Source of the DNA: Rhizodiscina lignyota
Taxonomy: Eukaryota; Ascomycota; Dothideomycetes; Aulographales; Rhizodiscinaceae
NCBI GenBank assembly: GCA_010015805.1
Contig: ML978129.1
Span: forward strand, 1,612,001-1,676,000
DNA length: 64,000 nucleotides
Direction: 5' to 3'
Part shown: piece by piece, positions 57,694 through 64,000 of the stretch
Numbering within the stretch: the stretch's first letter is position 1
Layout of the letters: each line of letters starts with the position of its first letter
Position numbers and translations under genes: made by a program
The notes under the pieces: model-generated
Seen by the model: the letters and a program-made list of their open reading frames with translations, nothing else
The model's database searches: none
What the model was told of the DNA's origin: nothing

Positions 57694-58245
57694 CTAGGAT
57701 AAATAGGAAAAGGAGAAGTACGTTGAGTTCAACCAGACCTTTTTAAGGAACGAGTCGCATAGCCGAGTCGCTATTGCGGCAAGAAGTGGCAGATCAATTC
57801 TATAAGGAGCTCTTGCTAGAAGAGCAGAAGAGGAAAGATTCGTTGAGGCATGAAGAGAATCATTATGACTATCAGGAGACGGGTGACAAATGGAAGTGAT
57901 GCTAATAGATAAACCCGAAGAGGCAAAATGAGACCACGAGGTGACGCCCAAATGATGCGCTGTTCTGATTGCCGACGCTCGCGGACGACATGAGTTTTTA
58001 ATAAACTTGGTAGTGCATCAGGCCACAAGGTGACCTATATGTAGTCAGTCTTGAATCTCCATGCATCGATATAGTGTTACCCACCACGCTCATTCTCAAA
58101 CTCTCGCTGAGGGCGAGGAGAGCCAGCAATTGGGTACGGCAGTGATGTTTTATTTTGGCGCTCTTTGACTGAGAGGGAGCCTTCAGCCCAAGTTGGTCAA
58201 GCTCCCTGGGCTAATCTACAAATACATCGAGTCATGACGGCAGCC
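57694..58245. other. Convergent 3' region, GST / aspartic protease
   Basis: About 550 bases between convergent stop codons. Nothing recognised. Confidence 0.55.
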
Positions 58246-59916
58246 TCATGTCGTGTCCATTTCCAGCACTGGCGGCCTGCTTCCCGGCAACTCTGCAAGG
58301 TTACTTTGTCCGTGGACTTCATGTCTCCGGTCGTTGGGCGGAAGCTCACCCGGCTCGACTGATTCCAGCTCTGCGGGCTTCACCATCGAATCATTTGGCA
58401 GCTCTGCCTTTTCAAAACGTCCGCCAGCGTCTGCAGAAGCCTTCGCCTTTCGCTTCTGACGCCTCCTGTACCAGAGAAGGCAGGCTGCAAGGCCCGATAC
58501 AAGAATCACGCCCAGCGAGATTCCTACGCCAATGCCAGCCTTGGCTCCTGAGCTTAGGCCAGATGACTGGACAGCTGTATTTGAGGGAGATGTTGCTGCG
58601 GCTGTGGATGCTGATGTACCGGTGCTTGTTACGGATGTGGAAGTGGTATGAGGTGACCCGACAGCGCCCGGCACTCCGTTCTTCCCAGGTGTGATCTGCA
58701 GAATGTTTTGACTTGTCGAATTGAAGTTCGTCTGTGCAAATGACATCTCGTTGTTATCGAGGTTGTGCACAAGGTATGTACTGCTCAAGAACGTGTCGCC
58801 AAGGACGTACGGCTCGCTGCCGTTCACGATGCCAAAGAAGCATTCGACGTTGCCCTTGCTTCCATACTGGTGGATGACGAGCTCTGCTAGTGATACATTG
58901 ACAGTGGGCCATGAAAGGGTGAAATCCAGCGTAGTTTGATTGTTCGCCTGATCACAGTCGATCGACCAGAGGCTTGCATTGACGTCGTACTTAGTGGCTC
59001 CTACCAACGCAAGGATTGTACTTGTTATATTGTCTGGTAGGACGGTGTACCTTGTAGAAGCATCTACAGCCACTGTAATGTTGCCTTTGGTCAATATTGC
59101 GGTGTCGCCAAACCGGAGATCTGTAAGCGAAACTAAGAGATTCGCTTGAGTCCCGCCTTGCGATGTGATTGGGATCGTGCGCAGAGGGCCGGTGTACTTG
59201 TCAGAGTCCACGCCACCAAATAATATCGAGCCTATCCCACTGGAAAGATCATTCAACCAGAGACTGTACGCATTCGATTTGATGACACCCTGATCCACTA
59301 GGAGTTGCGGGAAGTTGGAATACGGCTGTTTGTTTTCACCGTAGGCTTGATATTCCTGCTTCGTATATCCAAGACCGAGAACTCCCTGATCAGCGTTCGA
59401 GTCCAGGGCTATTCCAAATTGAACACCGTCTAACGTCTGGCCTCCCGCGAACCGGATAGTGTCGGTGGCGTACGCGCCTGTGACAGAGTTGCCGTCGCTA
59501 TACAATACTGAGAAGTTGTTGTTAACAGTGGCATATGTGGAAGACTCGTCTGGGTTGTATGTGCCGAACGGTGCGCAGTTATTAGACTTTGATTCGCAAT
59601 AGCTTGATGAGGGTACATTGACCCAAGTATCGCCAGCAGAGAGGTCGACTAAGAGTTCCACAACCTGCGCGGGAACTCCTATTGTGAGGTTGGCCTGAAA
59701 CGGTAGATATCCTGAGCCTGATTGGAGGGTTAGATCGACAGCATCGCGCCTGCCAACACGGATGAGTCTTTTGGCAATGTCATCTGGCTGAAATCTGCGC
59801 TTGATGTCGAGACTGAAGACGCCAGGCTTGAAGACGTCAGGGTGGGTTGACGCCGGGACAATACCGCACGCAGTCATGAGCAGTAGCCATGACTGACGTG
59901 AAATAGCAGCTGTCAT
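58246..59916 (-). CDS. Membrane-anchored pepsin-like protein with altered active-site motifs
   Basis: A 556-residue single-exon A1-family protein of the yapsin/OPSB type. It has a signal peptide (QSWLLLMTACGIVPAS) and a propeptide up to about residue 58 with basic pairs, then the two-lobed domain: YLPFQANLTIGVP, the flap-like YSDGNSVTGAYATDTIRF and the QGVLGLGY loop. A Ser/Thr-rich stalk leads to a membrane segment (about 460-483, GIGVGISLGVILVSGLAACL) and a basic cytosolic tail (RRRQKRK). The first catalytic triad normally reads DTG but here is D91-L-S; the second is D285-A-S. Both aspartates are kept, both glycines are lost. It may be a weakly active or inactive homologue, perhaps a wall protein or receptor. 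Confidence 0.87.
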   Translation of the reverse strand: MTAAISRQSWLLLMTACGIVPASTHPDVFKPGVFSLDIKRRFQPDDIAKRLIRVGRRDAVDLTLQSGSGYLPFQANLTIGVPAQVVELLVDLSAGDTWVNVPSSSYCESKSNNCAPFGTYNPDESSTYATVNNNFSVLYSDGNSVTGAYATDTIRFAGGQTLDGVQFGIALDSNADQGVLGLGYTKQEYQAYGENKQPYSNFPQLLVDQGVIKSNAYSLWLNDLSSGIGSILFGGVDSDKYTGPLRTIPITSQGGTQANLLVSLTDLRFGDTAILTKGNITVAVDASTRYTVLPDNITSTILALVGATKYDVNASLWSIDCDQANNQTTLDFTLSWPTVNVSLAELVIHQYGSKGNVECFFGIVNGSEPYVLGDTFLSSTYLVHNLDNNEMSFAQTNFNSTSQNILQITPGKNGVPGAVGSPHTTSTSVTSTGTSASTAAATSPSNTAVQSSGLSSGAKAGIGVGISLGVILVSGLAACLLWYRRRQKRKAKASADAGGRFEKAELPNDSMVKPAELESVEPGELPPNDRRHEVHGQSNLAELPGSRPPVLEMDTT

Positions 59917-60729
59917 TATTCAATACAGCTAGAAAGTCTGCGCCTAATAGCGCAGGCCGACGCGTATTTTTTATTTTTTTGGAAGCTCAAAACAGGAGAT
60001 GTTCATGAGGCTAATTGGGGGGCAGTGCCACCTTTTAACTCTAGTTTCCAGCCACTGAATCCTGTTCGGATATGGATCGCAATTAGGCATGTTTCCCGAT
60101 TGGAAAAAGTCACACTTCAAGTCTATCAACTAGTGAATGAACATTCGACTGACAAGTGGATCTACCTGACGTTCGTATAGAAAATGTCCATATGAATGTA
60201 TATTCACTTTTGTATCCATTTAAAGGCTGAAAAGCCGACGATGCCCCTGCATTGAACGCCCGAGCCGACGTTTTAAGACTACTGGGATCCATTTTATGTT
60301 AATAAGAATACTTTAATAAGTACTGTAAATGCTGAAGCGAGAAGCACGACAGTCGGAATAAGGCGAGTCACCTTGCTTGGGGCAGGACGCGGGTTCAACA
60401 AACACTGTACTTAGAAACTGAGCAACTCCTGAGACTGGGGTGGTTTGATGGGGAAGAGAACATCGCATATTGTATGACCCTCTTGAGAGAGTGTGAACTG
60501 TTACGAGCTCGTTTGTTAGCCTTGAAAGGGTTTCCCTTCGGGGTAGAGGATATGGCTTGTTGGGCCTCTCTTGTTTTAATCCCTACTGTTTGTCAATCCA
60601 AGTATCTTTATCCTGCACAAACGCCTGGGTATATATAGACCTCCAAAGATAGCAAGCTTCTTACAATCTAAGCTTGCTACTCCGTTCTGTAATCCCACGG
60701 AACAGGTCCAATGATATATGCACTCGTGA
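59917..60729. other. Intergenic, aspartic protease / SDR
   Basis: About 810 bases, AT-rich in parts, with a TATATATA stretch near 60630 that I cannot attach to a gene. Short frames only. Confidence 0.45.
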
Positions 60730-62102
60730 TCATTTCGATTCTCCTTCATCTAAGGAAGAATCCGCGTCCGTTTCAACATTCGGCTCCCAGCCGCCAAAAC
60801 CATCAACTGCAGCAACATCCATCCCACTTAATCGTCGCATTATCTCACGGATCCCGTGAGGCATGACGCCCAGCCATCCCATATATCTCGAATACATCGG
60901 CATACTAATCTCTCCGCTTCGGCCTTCCTTAATGTAGCGCACTATTTCACGGCCCAGTTCAACTGGTTCGACGATTGGCGCTAGGAAGTTGGAAGGTGTT
61001 GCCACGTCGGCGAACATACGTGTATTCAATTGACCTGGGGACACAAGAATTGTGCGAATATTCGCCGCCTTGGGGTTTTCGCGGGCTAAAACATTAAGAT
61101 CTGCTCGTAGAGAGGCATGCATTGAGAGTAGCGCGGCTTTGGTTGAAGTGTACGCTGCTTTTTGGAAGTTAGTATCGCACAAAACAACGAGTGCGGTAAA
61201 GATGAGAGCATTGAAGCTCGAGGGACCGTTTGCAGGACTGAAACACATACAGAGATTGGCGCAGCCGACCTTTCCCATTACACTTGAAATAGTCACGACA
61301 CAGCCTCGTCTTTTCTTAATCATGTCTGGAAACCATAAATGGAGTGCGTGAAAATGAGACAAGACGTTTATGCGATAGATACTAATGACATTGTTAGGGA
61401 CTGCCATTCTCTCCCATCAACAATTGACGCACCGTTCGACTTCTTCAATGGAAACGCCGAAGATTGGTCCCGGGCTCACCACGGCGGCGTTATTGATCAG
61501 GACTGTTGGAACGACGCCAAACTATTTGGATATTAACGGAACGGAATGCATCGTACAGGAGGCAAGAGCTGGGTAATGTATTTGAGAGCACTTGGACCAC
61601 TACTTACCTCTTTTCTGATCTTCTTGGCAACTTCCTCCATCTCCTTTTGGCTGCCAACATCGCATTGAAAGAACGTAACGCCTCGGACCTCTTCGAGGTC
61701 CCGTTTTGGCTTATCAATATCAAGGACAATAACAGTAGCCCCATTCATGCCCAACATTTGGGCCAGGCTTAATCCAAGGCCATTAGCACCTCCAGTGATG
61801 ACTACCACCTCTTCTCCCAAGTCAACTTCTTTAGAACCGGGAAAGGCGACGGCATCATCAATATAGAAGAACAAATGCACGGCATTGACGAGCACGGCAA
61901 AGATGCATGTCCCAATGACGACAGGGTGATAAGCTGATCGTCCAAGGGAAATGAGAGAAAGCGGGACAATCCAAGATATGAAGGGATGCAGGAAAGATCG
62001 TTGAAGGACGCGCCAGAGAAGATCAATAGTAATGTGATCGAACCATGATGGGCCCTGAGAACCATGGATCTCCCGCGCAAGGGTTTGGGTTGGACGTGAC
62101 AT
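60730..62102 (-). CDS. Membrane-associated short-chain dehydrogenase (17-beta-HSD11/RDH10-like)
   Basis: An NAD(P)-dependent SDR with an N-terminal membrane region, related to the lipid-droplet/ER retinol and 17-beta-hydroxysteroid dehydrogenases. Exons 61608-62102, 61433-61521, 61251-61381 and 60730-61157 give 380 residues. The N-terminus has two hydrophobic stretches (LHPFISWIVPLSLISLG, VVIGTCIFAVLVNAVHLFF). The cofactor site is ITGGANGLG, then LINNAAVVSPGP, catalytic TISSVMG and Y-T-S-T-K, and VSPGQLNTRMF. The acidic C-terminal tail ends DSSLDEGESK. The third intron (61158-61250) is longer than its neighbours at about 93 nt. Substrate is probably a lipid alcohol or ketone. Confidence 0.89.
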
Positions 62103-62628
62103 GGCTCTCTCGTGCTTCGAAAACGAGGAAGTGTCTCGCTAGGACATTGTGAAAGTCTTGAAGATATTCGCCGACGTGTGAACTCGGCGCTTAAAGGGGA
62201 GCAGGTGAGAAATGTGGCCAATCAGGTGGAAGTGCTTCAAAAGTGTTCGGAAGAAAATGTTTCTCCTTGATGCCGACTGGCTTTTCCGCATTAGGAAAGG
62301 CGCGCTACGGCCCCTGTCGGTCGGCATCATCCAAATCCAGTCCTCCATATGCTCCGCGCTCCACTGCGCCTTCGACTCTCTTTCGCAACACATACCAAGA
62401 ATACATATTGAAGTGGATCTCATTTTGTTCGCCTCTCGGTCCGGCGAGCATCCCCCGAGGTTTACCCAGTACTATTGAATCTCACAGTCACCTATACTCC
62501 GCACAAGAGCTTCGAATCCCTGCCACCGCAACGCAAGCTACTCAGTTTCACACAACACATCCGCAACAACCCAACTTTGTATATCGATCAGCATCTGAGA
62601 TTGTCACGAGAGGTGCATCGCAGTAGCG
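62103..62628. promoter_or_regulatory. Divergent promoter region, SDR / Sds3-like gene
   Basis: About 525 bases between divergent starts, with Ser/Arg-rich chance frames only. Confidence 0.4.
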
Positions 62629-64000
62629 ATGGCACCGAATCGCAGCATATCTCCCCAAGATGTCCCCATGGTACACCCCACAGCGTCTCCCCCACGGCAG
62701 ATTTCTAAGATCGAGAAGAAACGCAGCCAGATCACCGACAAGCTCAGCCTAATGATCAAGGAATTCAATCAGAATCTCCGACCGCACTATGAAGCGCAAC
62801 TCAACGCCATCCAAGTCGACATCAACCTCATTACGCGCGCCGATCCTTACCAGACCACGCCTCTCCCAGACAGCCCAGAAGAGGTCCAAAAAGTCATACA
62901 TGAGCTGTTCGGAGGTCAGATACCAGCGGACCCAGTCGCTGCGGAAGACTTCACAGCACAGGCTGGGAAGCTGTACGAGGAATTCGCGATAAAGGTGAAT
63001 GATTTGATGGAGCAGAGAGACGTGGCCCTCGCAATGCTTGCGGTAAGCTAATGAGTCCTTGCTCCAAACCAACAAAAGCAGAAGATATATCTCTAAGACA
63101 GTGTACTTCCAACAGAACAAACACGACAAAAGCCTCGACGAAGTGGAACGGAGACACAAGTTTCATGTCCAACTCGCCCAAGAAGAGCACAAGCTCCTCG
63201 CCGACACTGTTCGACAGCGCCTGTTTGCGACTCTTGAGAAGAAACGAAGGACCCTATTAGCGGAGAAGGAGGCCCTAGATATTGGCGACAGTAATGCCTC
63301 ACTCCTCCACCCCGACCAATACCGCCACATGCACAACCCATCCAGCCCTGGGGGTACACAGAACGCAAGGAAGACTAGGAACGCTAGGCACCGAGTCGAC
63401 CTAGACGAGCTGCCAAGTGCTGCCGTTGCGCAGGAGAATAGGAGGAAGCGCAAGGCCGAAGATGCTGATGAATCACCGGGGCCAGGTACGAAGCATCATG
63501 GTCCAGGTTCGCCGTACCGCGACGCCAAAGCAAAGCAAACCTTCGCGCAGTACGGCGCATCGGCATTATCCATCGAGCGACTCTTTACGGAAAAGGAGCT
63601 TGCATTAAACATGAACACCGCCGCCCTCGCGGCGACAAATTTCATGGTCCAGCTCAGAGATGCGCCCAAAAACTCGGAAGCGACAAACGGCATGAACGGC
63701 TATCAGACAGACACTGAAGACGCGCCCGGCGCATCCACATCCATTCCCACCATCATGAACGAAGCCACAGACCCAGAAGACGACGCCACACCCGCCGCGG
63801 CCCCCGAAATGGACCGCACTGCCAACACGTCGCAGTACGCCCATCAAACCCGCGGCGCGACGCGCAACGCCCTCGCCGACCTGGCAACCATCGCAGGCGG
63901 CCAGCTACCATTCCCAGCGCACAGTATCCCGACCTACGTCCCAGCCATCATGGGCGCAAAGGCCAACGGTGCAGCACCCACACCCCAAAGTCTAACGGGC
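62629..64000 (+). CDS. Sds3-like histone deacetylase complex subunit, cut by right edge
   Basis: Exon 1 (62629-63042) and exon 2 (63116 to the edge) read 433 residues without a stop. The start MAPNRSISPQDVPMVHP is the first in-frame Met. The N-terminal half is a long coiled coil (KIEKKRSQITDKLSLMIKEF, then NKHDKSLDEVERRHKFHVQL across the intron, then RRTLLAEKEALDIGD). It is followed by HPDQYRHMHNPSSPGG, RKTRNARHRVD and a basic KRKAEDADE stretch, and a second block GASALSIERLFTEKELALNM. This is the layout I associate with fungal Sds3-like subunits of Rpd3/Sin3 deacetylase complexes, which act in chromatin in the nucleus. The C-terminus lies outside the window. Family assignment is from memory of the motif order. 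Confidence 0.7.

Noticed and set aside
60625-60640. TATATATA stretch as a promoter
   Set aside because: No gene begins at a suitable distance on either strand.

Overview
This window comes from the nuclear genome of a filamentous ascomycete (Pezizomycotina). Genes are separated by 0.1-2.8 kb and most are split by short spliceosomal introns of about 45-60 nt with CTAAC/CTGAC-like branch sites. The best matches are fungal families: TRI12-type MFS, bZIP-DUF3425, Fungal_trans_2, CYP53, ars-1-like sulfatase and fungal dynamins. Dothideomycetes is my best guess for class, but that is an inference from gene content. I see no virus, CRISPR array, intact transposon or prokaryotic operon. Exon joins were worked out by hand from splice sites, reading frame and remembered family consensus.

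Left part, 1-5.4 kb, holds housekeeping genes: NOC4 (cut by the left edge), ATP4, mitoribosomal bL21m and NSA2. From 5.6 to 23.8 kb the content is accessory: two divergent MFS transporters, a bZIP-DUF3425 factor divergent from an arylsulfatase, an OS-9/Yos9 ERAD lectin, a CYP53-like P450 convergent with an SDR, and a second bZIP-DUF3425 gene that seems frameshifted.

From 23.9 to 30.5 kb lie two tandem Mx-like dynamin GTPases. Each has a copy of the same short, codon-preserving sequence block about 0.65-0.7 kb upstream, which points to a segmental duplication. Next come a ChaC-type gamma-glutamylcyclotransferase whose conserved protein is restored only by a 5-nt microexon and a GC-AG intron, a Gly/Tyr-rich protein, and a 1.9 kb low-gene segment bracketed by a diverged direct repeat.

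The right part, 36.7-64 kb, mixes core genes with accessory ones. Core genes are a PPIH-type cyclophilin, RNA polymerase I/III AC40, a ZIP transporter, tRNA-Leu(TAA) with a 17-nt intron, and an Sds3-like subunit cut by the right edge. Accessory genes are a membrane RING-H2 ligase, a Fungal_trans_2 protein without a zinc cluster, an alcohol acetyltransferase-like enzyme, an NmrA/isoflavone-reductase-like protein, a 761-residue disordered protein, an omega-like GST lacking the usual Cys, a membrane-anchored pepsin-like protein with altered DTG motifs, and an SDR.

No single pathway covers the window. The local associations worth noting are the divergent transporter pair, the bZIP/sulfatase pair and the dynamin duplication.
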